NCBI GenBank assembly: GCA_964408955.1
Contig: CAYPBK010000037.1
Location: 1-23,981, forward strand
Direction: 5' to 3'
DNA from: JAAYKT01 sp964408955
GTDB taxonomy: Bacteria; Bacillota; Clostridia; Lutisporales; Lutisporaceae
DNA: 23,981 nucleotides
In this document: positions 15,460 to 23,584 of the stretch, piece by piece
Numbering within the stretch: the first letter of the stretch is position 1
Layout: each line of letters starts with the position of its first letter
Made by a program: the position numbers and the translations under genes
The notes under the pieces: model-generated
The model's database searches: none
What the model was told of the DNA's origin: nothing
Seen by the model: the letters and a program-made list of their open reading frames with translations, nothing else

Positions 15460-17382
15460 CTATATATCGAGATATTTCACATATTTGGCATTTTCCTCGA
15501 TAAATTCTCTCCTCGGTTCAACTTTATCTCCCATCAAAATAGTGAATATTTCGTCAGCCGCAACTGCATCGTCCAGCGATACTTGCAATATGGTTCTTGT
15601 TTCCGGATTCATGGTAGTATCCCAAAGCTGGTACGCGTCCATCTCTCCAAGACCTTTATATCTTTGAATGGATGTTGATTCTCTTCCAATCCTCTCAAAA
15701 ATCTTTTCCAGTTCCTTTTCATCAAAGGCATAATATTCCTTAGCTTTATTTCCTCCGCCTTTCCTAACTTTAAACAAAGGTGGCTGAGCTATATAAACAT
15801 GGCCGTATTCGACAAGAGGTCTCATATATCTGTAAAAAAAGGTTAGTAACAAGGTTCTTATATGGGAACCGTCTACATCAGCATCCGTCATAATTATTAT
15901 TTTGCCGTATCTCATTTTTTCTATGCTGAAATCATCACTGATACCTGCTCCAAAGGCTGTTATCATAGATCTTATAGAATCACTAGAAAGTATTTTATCC
16001 AATCTGGCTTTTTCAACATTTAAAATTTTACCCCGTAGAGGCAATATTGCTTGAAATCTTCTATCCCTTCCTTGCTTTGCAGAACCTCCCGCGGAGTCCC
16101 CTTCCACTATATATATTTCACATAAAGTGGGGTCCTTTTCTGAACAGTCTGCGAGCTTGCCCGGCAAAGTTGTATTCTCCAAAGCGGACTTTCTCCTTGT
16201 CAGCTCCCTGGCTTTTCTTGCCGCTTCTCTTGCTCTGGATGCAGTTAAAGCTTTATCTATTATTGTTTTGCCTATGGAAGGATTTTCTTCAAAATATGCT
16301 TCTATGGAATCATATACAATACCCTCTACAATGCTTCTTATTTCAGGATTACCAAGCTTGGTTTTCGTTTGTCCTTCAAACTGAGGGTCTATTACTTTAA
16401 TGTTTAGTACCGCTGTAAGCCCTTCCCTCGCATCCTCACCTTGCAGATTAGATTCATTTTCCTTTATGTATTTATATTTTCTGGAATAATCATTTATTGC
16501 TTTAGTAACGGCATTTTTAAATCCTGTGGTATGAGTTCCTCCTTCAATTGTGTTTATATTATTGCAGAAGCTGTATATATTCTCCGTAAAGCTGCTGCTG
16601 TATTGCAATGCCACCTCTACATCCACATCATCCTTATTGGCATAAATGTAAAGAGGCTTTGGATGTAGCGTGTCCTTATTTTTATTTAAATATTCAACAA
16701 AGGAAATTATTCCTCCATCAAACTGAAATGTCTTTTCCGTGTTATTCCTCATATCCTTTAGGAGCAGCTTAATTCCTTTATTTAAAAAAGCCAACTCCCT
16801 AATTCTATGCTCAAGTATTTCAAAGCTATAAACCAATTCATCAAAAAGCTCTGTATCCGGCTTAAAGGTAACCTTAGTCCCTGTGGACTTTGACTCTCCA
16901 ATTACTTTTAAATCCGTAACGGGTATACCTCTTTCATATCTTTGCATATAGAGAAGACCGTCTCTTTTTACCTCTACCTCAAGGAATTCTGATAAAGCGT
17001 TAACCACAGAAACACCGACACCGTGCAACCCTCCGGAAACCTTATATCCCCCACCGCCAAATTTGCTTCCTGCGTGAAGTATTGTTAAAGCTACCTCAAC
17101 TGCGGGCTTTTTTAGCTTTGGATGCATACCAACGGGAAAACCTCTCCCATCGTCTGTCACAGTTATAGAATTATCCTCATTTATAATAACTTCAATATTT
17201 TTACATGCACCTGCCAAAGCTTCATCTATGCTATTATCTACCACTTCCCAAACAAGATGATGGAGTCCTCTTGACCCTGTACTCCCAATATACATTCCCG
17301 GCCTTTTCCTGACTGCCTCAAGACCCTCCAATACTTGTATCTGTTCTGCTTCATAAGATTGATTATTCAAATTGTTTTCCAA
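15460..17382 (-). CDS. gyrB: DNA gyrase subunit B
   Basis: ATPase subunit of gyrase, which with GyrA introduces negative supercoils. The 640-residue protein has the GHKL ATPase with Glu46 and Asn50 in WEVVDNSIDEA, DDGRG (77-81) and GGLHGVG (118-124). A transducer domain follows, then TOPRIM with EGDSAGGSA (427-435) and DADVD (500-504), and the C-terminal QRYKGLGEMD segment that contacts GyrA. It lacks the insert found in proteobacterial GyrB. The start is TTG 17382: no in-frame ATG precedes residue 30, and AAAGGA lies 9-10 nt upstream. It follows remB by 59 bp; gyrA is not the next gene. Confidence 0.98.
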   Translation of the reverse strand: MENNLNNQSYEAEQIQVLEGLEAVRKRPGMYIGSTGSRGLHHLVWEVVDNSIDEALAGACKNIEVIINEDNSITVTDDGRGFPVGMHPKLKKPAVEVALTILHAGSKFGGGGYKVSGGLHGVGVSVVNALSEFLEVEVKRDGLLYMQRYERGIPVTDLKVIGESKSTGTKVTFKPDTELFDELVYSFEILEHRIRELAFLNKGIKLLLKDMRNNTEKTFQFDGGIISFVEYLNKNKDTLHPKPLYIYANKDDVDVEVALQYSSSFTENIYSFCNNINTIEGGTHTTGFKNAVTKAINDYSRKYKYIKENESNLQGEDAREGLTAVLNIKVIDPQFEGQTKTKLGNPEIRSIVEGIVYDSIEAYFEENPSIGKTIIDKALTASRAREAARKARELTRRKSALENTTLPGKLADCSEKDPTLCEIYIVEGDSAGGSAKQGRDRRFQAILPLRGKILNVEKARLDKILSSDSIRSMITAFGAGISDDFSIEKMRYGKIIIMTDADVDGSHIRTLLLTFFYRYMRPLVEYGHVYIAQPPLFKVRKGGGNKAKEYYAFDEKELEKIFERIGRESTSIQRYKGLGEMDAYQLWDTTMNPETRTILQVSLDDAVAADEIFTILMGDKVEPRREFIEENAKYVKYLDI

Positions 17383-17441
17383 CGTAACACTTCCTTTTGT
17401 TTATATAAATATATCAATATTTTTTAAATTATAATTACATG

Positions 17442-17711
17442 CTATGACTCTAAAAAGCTGTCTATAAATCCAGATCTTTTCTGTAATGTAGTAGAGGAAA
17501 TAGGCGATAGGTAGATAATTGTTTGATTATCCTTAACGGTAAAAATAAAAGATCTGGGTTTTTCATCAGTGATCTTTACTAAAAAACCTTCATCCTCCGC
17601 TGTTTTTAAAAATTCCTTTGTATTTTTAGAATGACAGCTGGATTCAATATCCATTATGCTTATTAAATCATTTAAAGGCACAACTACATTTCCCCCAAGA
17701 TGAATAAACAT
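17442..17711 (-). CDS. remB: RemB / DUF370-family regulator
   Basis: An 89-residue member of the RemA/RemB (DUF370, YaaB) family, found between recF and gyrB in many Firmicutes. In Bacillus the family activates extracellular-matrix genes, and RemA binds DNA. The conserved MFIHLGGNVVVPLNDLI start and the SFIFT segment are visible; a later part (YLSPISSTTLQKR) is also family-like. The second ATG (17711) is chosen: GGGAGG is 6 nt upstream of it but abuts the first ATG (17717). The actual target in this organism is unknown. Confidence 0.88.
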   Translation of the reverse strand: MFIHLGGNVVVPLNDLISIMDIESSCHSKNTKEFLKTAEDEGFLVKITDEKPRSFIFTVKDNQTIIYLSPISSTTLQKRSGFIDSFLES

Positions 17712-17780
17712 ATACATCCTCCCATAGTTAACTAAACTCTAACTCCTTAAATGTCCTTTTTTATTTATAAAATAAAGACA

Positions 17781-17809
17781 ATCATATATTAATTTTAACA
17801 CATTAAGAA
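17781..17809 (-). promoter_or_regulatory. Candidate promoter for remB-gyrB
   Basis: Minus strand: TTCTTA (17804-17809), a 17-bp spacer and TATGAT (17781-17786) in the 149-bp recF-remB gap. The -35 is weak; no terminator is visible in this gap. Confidence 0.35.
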
Positions 17810-17860
17810 TTTTTTTATAATATAAACCTATTAATTGTTTATTATCTGACTATTCACAGT

Positions 17861-18970
17861 TTATATATTTTTATTTTCCACCCGGGCGTTCTTTACTAAA
17901 AAAGCTGAACATCTGTCAATTTTTAAAACCTTCGATATCTCCGTGCAAGTTAAAATTACCTGCATATCTTTTATATTTTCAAATAAATAATTTTGCCTGC
18001 TTCCATCCAATTCTGAAAAAACATCATCTAACAGTAAAACAGGCTTTGAGCCTGTTTCCTCCTTTATAAAAATAGTCTCTGCAAGCTTCAGGGAAAGGAG
18101 GGCTGATCTTTGCTGTCCTTGGGAGCCGTAACTTCGCAGTTCCTTTTCTTTGATGCTGAGTGTCAATTCATCTCTATGGGGTCCCCAACTGGTATTTCCT
18201 CTTTTCATATCCCTCTGCCTGCCTTTTAAAATTATATCCTCATAGCATTCTTTTATATCCTTTAGACTATATGCTGCTGTACTGACAGAAGGCTTATATT
18301 CCACTATAAGCTTTTCCTTTCCTCCGGATAATTGATTATTTATTTCACAAGCTATTTTTCCAATATTATTTATAAATATATACCGGTCCTTTATAATCCT
18401 TGAACCGTAGTCTATCAACTGTTCATCCCATACATCCAAAGTCTTTTCCAAATCCTTTTTCTTTTTCTCATCAGATAGCAATATATTTCTTTGCTCTAAT
18501 ATTTTTAAATATTTTATAAGATTATGATAATATTTAGGCTTCACCTGGGACAATATTGAATCTATAAACCTTCTTCTCTCTCCGGGCCCTTCCTTTATTA
18601 TTTTCATATGGTCCGGGGAAAACATAACTGTATTAATCTTTCCCAATATATCGCTTATTTTTTCTATTCTTACGCCGTTTATTTTAATCTGCTTTTTTTG
18701 ATTTCTTTTAATAAAAAAGTCTATATCGCCTTTTACATCCTCTTTGACAAAACTAAGATAAACCCTGCACAAATCCTTATCCCATCTAATCATTTCATTA
18801 TATTTCATCGTTCGGTAGGATTTACCCATAGACAAAAGGTATATGGACTCCAATATATTTGTTTTACCTTGAGCGTTTTCACCAAAAAAAATATTGATAC
18901 CGGGGCAGAGCCTTATAGTTTCCTCCTCATAATTTCTGAAATTTTTTAAATATAAAGCTTCTATGTACAA
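17861..18970 (-). CDS. recF: DNA replication and repair protein RecF
   Basis: SMC-like ATPase that helps load RecA on gapped DNA with RecO and RecR. The 369-residue protein has Walker A GENAQGKT at 30-37, the ABC signature SQGQQRSA at 283-290 and Walker B VLLLDD at 311-316, with the FSPDHMKIIKEGP segment in between. TTG 18970 gives the typical MYI...LKNFRNY start and has GGGAG 8 nt upstream; the in-frame GTG 18979 overlaps that site. It follows yaaA by 18 bp, the standard dnaN-yaaA-recF arrangement. Confidence 0.96.
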   Translation of the reverse strand: MYIEALYLKNFRNYEEETIRLCPGINIFFGENAQGKTNILESIYLLSMGKSYRTMKYNEMIRWDKDLCRVYLSFVKEDVKGDIDFFIKRNQKKQIKINGVRIEKISDILGKINTVMFSPDHMKIIKEGPGERRRFIDSILSQVKPKYYHNLIKYLKILEQRNILLSDEKKKKDLEKTLDVWDEQLIDYGSRIIKDRYIFINNIGKIACEINNQLSGGKEKLIVEYKPSVSTAAYSLKDIKECYEDIILKGRQRDMKRGNTSWGPHRDELTLSIKEKELRSYGSQGQQRSALLSLKLAETIFIKEETGSKPVLLLDDVFSELDGSRQNYLFENIKDMQVILTCTEISKVLKIDRCSAFLVKNARVENKNI

Positions 18971-18988
18971 AAAAAGCACTCCCTGAAA

Positions 18989-19213
18989 TCATACTATCTG
19001 ATATTCCATATTATTGTATTCAACTATATCCTTGACTCTAAGCTTCTTACCTCTTTCATACTCTGTTTTACCGTTCACTTTTATGTCTCCTTGGAAAATT
19101 ATAATTTTTGCTTCTCCGCCCGTAGAGACAATACCTTCGTATTTCAAGAATTGGTCAAGCTTAATAAATTCTGTATTTATTTTTACATCCTTCATTCTTT
19201 CATCTGCTTTCAA
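18989..19213 (-). CDS. yaaA: S4-domain protein, YaaA family
   Basis: A 74-residue S4-type RNA-binding protein conserved between dnaN and recF. The core KLDQFLKYEGIVSTGGEAK through DIKVNGKTEYERGKKLRVKDIVE is a full S4 fold; ribosomal or RNA binding is a family inference and the exact role is unknown. The start is uncertain: TTG 19213 is 4 bp after the dnaN stop with only a weak AGAAG site, and ATG 19195 would give 68 residues with no clear site. Either way it is translationally close to dnaN. Confidence 0.9.
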   Translation of the reverse strand: MKADERMKDVKINTEFIKLDQFLKYEGIVSTGGEAKIIIFQGDIKVNGKTEYERGKKLRVKDIVEYNNMEYQIV

Positions 19214-19217
19214 ATCA

Positions 19218-20309
19218 TTATTTTCTTCTGACAGGTAATACCAAATACAAAAATCCGGGGTCTTTTACAACCTTTATAATGCTGGGACTTACGCTTGTTG
19301 TAAATTCAATTTCTATTTCCTCTTTATCTATAACCTTCAAAGCCTCAATAAAATACCTTGGATTAAAAGCTATCTCCAAATCACCGCCGCTTTTGGATAT
19401 ATGCAGTTCTTCATGAACATTGCCTTTTTCTGAATTAGATCTTATATTCATAATATCTTCTGCTATTTCAAACCTTATGGTATTACTGGAATCCCTGGCA
19501 AAAAGTGCTGCCCTGTCACAGGCTTCCAAAAGCTTTGATCTTTCCATTTTTATTTTAATATTATGTTCATTTGGTATTAACTGCTGATAGTTAATGAAAT
19601 CTCCTTCCAAAACCCTTGAAATTATTATAGTATTTCCAGTTTTGAAAAGTATTTGATTTTTAGAGGTTAGAATACTAACAGCTTCGTCATCATCACCTAA
19701 AATTTTTGCAAGCTCCATAAGGGTTTTACCGGGTATAACAGTTTTTACATTTATATCACTTAATATATTATTTGTTTTAACCGCCATTCTATAACCATCT
19801 AGTGCCACCATCGTCATCTTTTCCTTATTCACTTCCAGCAGCGCACCCGTCAATATAGGTCTTATTTCATCATTTGAAACAGCAAATATAGTCTGTCTTA
19901 TCATTTCCTTTAAAATTGCGCCGGGCAAAGTAAATTCATTATCCTTATCTATAAGTGGCAGTTCCGGAAACTCCTCCTGAGATAAACCTAATATTTCAAA
20001 TTCTGAACCTTCGCTTTTTATATTTATGTAATTATCCTTAGTCACTATTTCCACCTCTGAACTGGGAAGTTTCCTAACTATGTCACTTATTATATTTGCG
20101 GATACTGCCAGTGTCCCCGGCTCCAGAACATCAACATCTATTGAAGTTTCTATTCCCAGCTCCAAATCAGTAGCTGTAAGTATAAGCTTACCGTTTTTCG
20201 CTATAAAGAGTATACCTTCTAAAATGGGAAGGGTTGTTTTAGACGGCACGGCTTTTTGTACTATATTTATGCTTTCTGACAATATATTTTTATTAGTAAT
20301 AATCCTCAT
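19218..20309 (-). CDS. dnaN: DNA polymerase III sliding clamp, beta subunit
   Basis: Ring-shaped homodimeric processivity clamp for the replicative polymerase. The 363-residue protein has the three-domain clamp layout, starting MRIITNKNILSESINIVQKAV, with conserved patches such as TLPILEGI, the AVSNDEIRPILTGALL region and the C-terminal LVLPVRR that forms part of the partner-binding pocket. GGAGG lies 8 nt before ATG 20309; the ATG at 20330 lies upstream of that site and is not used. It is separated from dnaA by a 223-bp gap carrying origin elements. Confidence 0.97.
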   Translation of the reverse strand: MRIITNKNILSESINIVQKAVPSKTTLPILEGILFIAKNGKLILTATDLELGIETSIDVDVLEPGTLAVSANIISDIVRKLPSSEVEIVTKDNYINIKSEGSEFEILGLSQEEFPELPLIDKDNEFTLPGAILKEMIRQTIFAVSNDEIRPILTGALLEVNKEKMTMVALDGYRMAVKTNNILSDINVKTVIPGKTLMELAKILGDDDEAVSILTSKNQILFKTGNTIIISRVLEGDFINYQQLIPNEHNIKIKMERSKLLEACDRAALFARDSSNTIRFEIAEDIMNIRSNSEKGNVHEELHISKSGGDLEIAFNPRYFIEALKVIDKEEIEIEFTTSVSPSIIKVVKDPGFLYLVLPVRRK

Positions 20310-20359
20310 GTGTATAACCTCCGTTTTCATTTTATTTATATAAAAGATTATATATTATT

Positions 20360-20395
20360 TAGTAGTAGTAGTAGGGGCTGTTAATTTGTGCAAAA
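20360..20395. other. Basal unwinding element: DnaA-trios, GC cluster and a weak DnaA box
   Basis: Five perfect tandem TAG triplets (20360-20374; CTA repeats on the dnaA coding strand) abut a GGGC cluster (20375-20378). A DnaA-box-like TGTGCAAAA (20387-20395; 7 of 9 to TGTGGATAA) follows. Read in the dnaA-to-dnaN direction the order is box, GC cluster, trios, AT-rich DNA, which is the order described for the Bacillus unwinding region between dnaA and dnaN. Confidence 0.65.
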
Positions 20396-20487
20396 AGGCA
20401 ACAAATTATTGAAAAACATGAATACATAGTGTCAATATCCTGTGTTCAATTTAACCGTTAAATAATTTAAAAAAAAACGTAAAAAAC

Positions 20488-20531
20488 ATATTAACATTTT
20501 ACTAATAGGATATTAACATTTTATCAATAGG
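20488..20531. repeat. 22-bp tandem repeat after dnaA
   Basis: Two adjacent copies of ATATTAACATTTTA(CT/TC)AATAGG (20488-20509 and 20510-20531) match at 20 of 22 positions and end one base before the dnaA stop codon. Another palindrome, ATTTAACcGTTAAAT, lies at 20449-20463. No canonical DnaA box lies in the repeats. Confidence 0.65.
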
Positions 20532-20532
20532 A

Positions 20533-21852
20533 TTAAACACTTTCTATCTTATTTTTAAGTTCATCAAGGAGAAGTTTTAATTGTGGATCTGTGCTTTGTT
20601 CAGTAGATATCTTTTCATGGGCATGCATAATAGTAGTATGATCCCTGCCAAACTCCTCCCCTATCTTAGGTAAGGATAAATCCGTAAGCTCTCTGCATAA
20701 ATACATAGCTATTTGTCTTGGGTAGACAATGGATTTTGTTCTTTTTTTTGCAGTAAAGTCTTCAATTTTCATGCTGAAAAATTCAGCCACATGCTCCTTG
20801 ATATAGTCTGCTGTAATTTGTTTGGGCTTCTTATTAGAAAGGATATCCTTTAAAGCTTCTTTAGCCATCTCTTCGTTTATTTCTCTGTTATAAAGAGTTG
20901 AGTAAGCCGTTATCCTTATAAGAGCGCCTTCTAATTCTCGGATGTTGGACAATATATTATTTGCAATATATAAAAGAACATCATCAGGAATGATGAGATT
21001 TTCCAATTTAGCTTTTTTCTTTAATATGGCTATACGTGTTTCCAAATCAGGAGCTTGTATATCTGCAATAAGCCCCCATTCAAATCTGGATCTTAGCCTG
21101 TCCTCCAAAGTAAGTATTTCTTTGGGAGGTCTGTCACTGGATATGATAATTTGCTTATTAGCTTCATATAAAGTATTAAAGGTATGAAAGAATTCCTCCT
21201 GTGTTCTTTCTTTACCTGCTATAAACTGAATATCATCCATTAATAAAACATCAACATTTCTATATTTGCCTCTGAATTCAATATTCCTGTCGTCTCTGAT
21301 TGAGTTTATAAGTTCATTTGTAAAGGTTTCAGAAGTGACATATACAACCTTTGCATTTCTATTTTGATTTAATATGTAATGACCTACGGCATGCATCAGG
21401 TGTGTTTTGCCCAGTCCCACTCCACCGTAAATGAATAGAGGATTATATGCTTTTGCAGGGGACTCTGCTACGGCAACGGAAGCAGCATGAGCCAGCCTGT
21501 TGCTGTTGCCGATGACAAAAGTATTAAAGGTATACCGGGGATTTAAAGAATAATTACCGTTTACTTCACCATTTTCTATAACTTTCTCTTTATTTGTTTC
21601 GTATTCATTTATGGTGAATTTAATCTTGTACTCCTTATTAGTAACGGACTGCAGTGCATTTTTTATGAGAGCTGAATACCTGGTCTCTATAATACCTTTA
21701 GTAAAATCCTCCGGTACATAAAAAACGATAGTGTCATCATACATAGATATTGGCGTAATGGACTTTAACCATGTATTAAAACTGACTTCAGTTAATTCAA
21801 CTTTTATTAATTGCAGGGTTTTATTCCATATTTCGTTGCATTGGGGGTCCAT
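20533..21852 (-). CDS. dnaA: Chromosomal replication initiator protein DnaA
   Basis: AAA+ initiator that binds DnaA boxes and melts the origin. The 439-residue protein has domain I at about 1-85, a short linker, AAA+ with Walker A GGVGLGKT (143-150) and Walker B LLMDD (203-207), the sensor/box VII region RELEGALIRI (305-314), and domain IV with the DNA-binding signature RDHTTIMHAHEKI from 403. It has normal Firmicutes length. AAGGAGG lies about 6 nt before ATG 21852. DnaA boxes lie both upstream and downstream of the gene, so autoregulation is likely; a DnaA box (21898-21906) overlaps a possible -35. Confidence 0.98.
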   Translation of the reverse strand: MDPQCNEIWNKTLQLIKVELTEVSFNTWLKSITPISMYDDTIVFYVPEDFTKGIIETRYSALIKNALQSVTNKEYKIKFTINEYETNKEKVIENGEVNGNYSLNPRYTFNTFVIGNSNRLAHAASVAVAESPAKAYNPLFIYGGVGLGKTHLMHAVGHYILNQNRNAKVVYVTSETFTNELINSIRDDRNIEFRGKYRNVDVLLMDDIQFIAGKERTQEEFFHTFNTLYEANKQIIISSDRPPKEILTLEDRLRSRFEWGLIADIQAPDLETRIAILKKKAKLENLIIPDDVLLYIANNILSNIRELEGALIRITAYSTLYNREINEEMAKEALKDILSNKKPKQITADYIKEHVAEFFSMKIEDFTAKKRTKSIVYPRQIAMYLCRELTDLSLPKIGEEFGRDHTTIMHAHEKISTEQSTDPQLKLLLDELKNKIESV

Positions 21853-21889
21853 CTTTATCCTCCTTTTAAGCTTTTAATAGATTTATATA

Positions 21890-22090
21890 AAAATTGTTTG
21901 TCCACATATTGTTAAAAGAAATATTAACAAATTTTTAAATAATATATGCTTGATAATATAAGAAAAATTTCATTAATAAAAAAATTACTAACAAAAATCA
22001 AAGGTTATACACAAATTTATACACAAGTGTGTATAAATTTTTTTCAGATAAAAAAATAGTTTTATATTTTTTATTATATAAATTAATATT
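21890..22090. other. oriC: oriC, upstream DnaA-box cluster
   Basis: DnaA boxes seen: TTGTCCACA (21898-21906; 8 of 9), TTATACACA (22005-22013), TTATACACA (22017-22025) and the inverted TGTGTATAA (22028-22036). The last two lie in a perfect palindrome with 13-bp arms and a 2-bp centre (22013-22040). A second inverted repeat, TTGTTAA/TTAACAA, lies at 21909-21930. The surrounding DNA is extremely AT-rich. Together with the element after dnaA this gives a bipartite Bacillus-type origin. Confidence 0.8.
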
Positions 22091-22144
22091 ATCAAAACTA
22101 GGGTATTAATTCAAATTTAATTTTGGAAGAAATATAATAAAAGA

Positions 22145-22441
22145 CTTGGCCATAATAATTGCTTAAATGTTGGTATTGTCTCACACCTATAGATTTTGGA
22201 TTAGTTTTAACAAGCTCCGCCAAGGGGGTTTGCAATCTACTTTGAAGAATTTCTTATATAGACCTGCTGTTACGAAAGCTTTTATAAACACTCAGGAAAA
22301 TTTTATTCATCCAACATGGCACAGGCAATTTCATATTCTTCTTGGCAGGGTAATACAGATTTCTCTTTATACGGAAACGAGCTTTCTATTATCCTGTGGA
22401 ATTTCATTCCTTACTTGTATCTGCATCTGGTATCTCCCTCC
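22145..22441 (-). pseudogene. Decayed or small-ORF region between rsgA and oriC
   Basis: About 300 bp with no intact gene. On the minus strand, just after the rsgA stop, GGGAGGGAG precedes ATG 22426 of a 19-codon frame (22367-22426) that starts MQIQVRNEIP. In a shifted frame, 22303-22407 encodes 34 residues including FPYKEKSVLPCQEEYEIACA. Joined by one frameshift they would make a single small protein of about 42 residues, so this may be a broken small gene co-transcribed with rsgA. I do not recognise it. No terminator is seen before oriC. Confidence 0.3.
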
Positions 22442-23512
22442 CTATTTGTTTTTGCGCTGCGACTTGGCAAACTTGCGTATATTTTTCATGCCACCAACAT
22501 CTTTGAACATACGCTCAAGCTTTTTAACCTCAATCTCCTTGGCATTTAAGCCATTGTAGCCGGACTCGGTTTTAAGCTTAGAGTAATTTTGAAAACGTCT
22601 GTGATCAAGGGTGTCGTTAACAAGTGCCTCTAATATGGCACAACCAGACTCGTTTACATGAGTGCAGTCGTGGAATTTACAGCGACTTGCAAGTTCCTCA
22701 ATATCATCAAAGGTTTTACCTAAATCCGCACTTTCTGCACCAAGCTCTCTCATGCCGGGAGTGTCGATAAGAACACCGCCAAAGGGTGATGGAAACATTT
22801 CTCTGCCTGTTGTGGTATGTCTGCCCTTGTCAGCCTTTCCAATGTCAGCGGTGGCGAGAATCTCTTCTCTTAACAGCTTGTTAATCAGAGTGGATTTGCC
22901 TACTCCGGAAGAACCAATAAGAGTAGAGGTGGTACCTGCTTTGAGATATTTTGATAGCTTCTGTTCTACATTTTCATCAAATACCGAAAGCGATATCACA
23001 TCAGAGAACGAGGACACTCGTTCTACATCCTTTACCGCTTTGACCAAATCATCGCATAAGTCAGATTTTGTAAGAAGCACAACCGGTGCTGCACCGCTGT
23101 CCCAAGCCACACTGAGATAACGCTCCAAGCGGCTGAGATTAAAATTATGATTGAGGGACATACAGATGAAAACGGTATCAATGTTAGCAGCCACGCTCTG
23201 TGCTTGACCACTTACACCCACAGCAGTACGAAGAAAAACACTTTTACGTGTCAACACATGGTGTATGATGGCGTTGCTCTCACTGTTATCAACAGATACC
23301 ATTACAAAATCCCCAACTGTAGGAAATTTTGCAAGTTCGGTGGTTTCATATCGAAATTTCCCTGAAATTTCAGCTTGCATTTCACCATGCTCAGTAATAA
23401 TTTTATATAGACCTCTATACTGTGCAGTAATACGAGCTAAAGAAAGATGGGGATATATTGTTGCTTCATTTGAAAATCGGTCAGTAAGACCGTAGTTGTT
23501 TAATAAATTCAT
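22442..23512 (-). CDS. rsgA: RsgA-family circularly permuted GTPase (small-subunit assembly)
   Basis: GTPase that acts late in 30S subunit maturation. The 356-residue protein has an N-terminal OB-fold-like region (about 30-95), then the permuted GTPase order G4 TKSD (148-151), G1 GSSGVGKS (200-207), G2 around RHTTT (231-235) and G3 DTPG (250-253). The zinc site follows: Cys278, Cys283, His285, Cys291 in CKFHDCTHVNESGC. It is about 60 residues longer than common RsgA (near 290-300), with N- and C-terminal extensions (Lys-rich tail), and may be an accessory paralogue. AGGAGG lies 7 nt before ATG 23512. Its sequence looks more GC-rich than nearby genes, hinting at transfer. A leader ORF with an SD/anti-SD hairpin precedes it. 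Confidence 0.92.
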   Translation of the reverse strand: MNLLNNYGLTDRFSNEATIYPHLSLARITAQYRGLYKIITEHGEMQAEISGKFRYETTELAKFPTVGDFVMVSVDNSESNAIIHHVLTRKSVFLRTAVGVSGQAQSVAANIDTVFICMSLNHNFNLSRLERYLSVAWDSGAAPVVLLTKSDLCDDLVKAVKDVERVSSFSDVISLSVFDENVEQKLSKYLKAGTTSTLIGSSGVGKSTLINKLLREEILATADIGKADKGRHTTTGREMFPSPFGGVLIDTPGMRELGAESADLGKTFDDIEELASRCKFHDCTHVNESGCAILEALVNDTLDHRRFQNYSKLKTESGYNGLNAKEIEVKKLERMFKDVGGMKNIRKFAKSQRKNK

Positions 23513-23515
23513 TTT

Positions 23516-23584
23516 TTAACCTCCTATTGTAAATCCATACAGGAAGGAGGTTTTGGCTATTTTTTTTTCAAAACCTCCTTCCAT
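23516..23584 (-). CDS. 22-residue leader peptide ahead of rsgA
   Basis: A short frame starting MEGGFEKKIAKTSF and ending TIGG. It has its own site: GGAG lies 8 nt before ATG 23584. Its TAA (23516-23518) is directly behind the rsgA Shine-Dalgarno sequence and 3 nt before the rsgA ATG, so a terminating ribosome sits on the rsgA start. Codons 1-14 span both arms of a 14-bp hairpin. These features match translational-attenuator leader peptides in general; the peptide itself is not one I recognise. Confidence 0.6.
   Translation of the reverse strand: MEGGFEKKIAKTSFLYGFTIGG
23518..23582 (-). promoter_or_regulatory. SD/anti-SD alternative hairpins in the rsgA leader
   Basis: In the transcript, segment 1 GGAAGGAGGTTTTG (23569-23582) pairs perfectly over 14 bp with segment 2 CAAAACCTCCTTCC (23542-23555), with a 13-nt A-rich loop. 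Segment 2 contains AACCTCCT (23545-23552), which is also the exact complement of the rsgA site AGGAGGTT (23518-23525). Pairings 1:2 (SD free) and 2:3 (SD hidden) are mutually exclusive. Confidence 0.6.

Noticed and set aside
22167..22559. 130-codon plus-strand open frame between oriC and rsgA
   Set aside because: About a third is antisense to rsgA, there is no ribosome site, and the composition is not coding-like; the same stretch gives several short frames on both strands.
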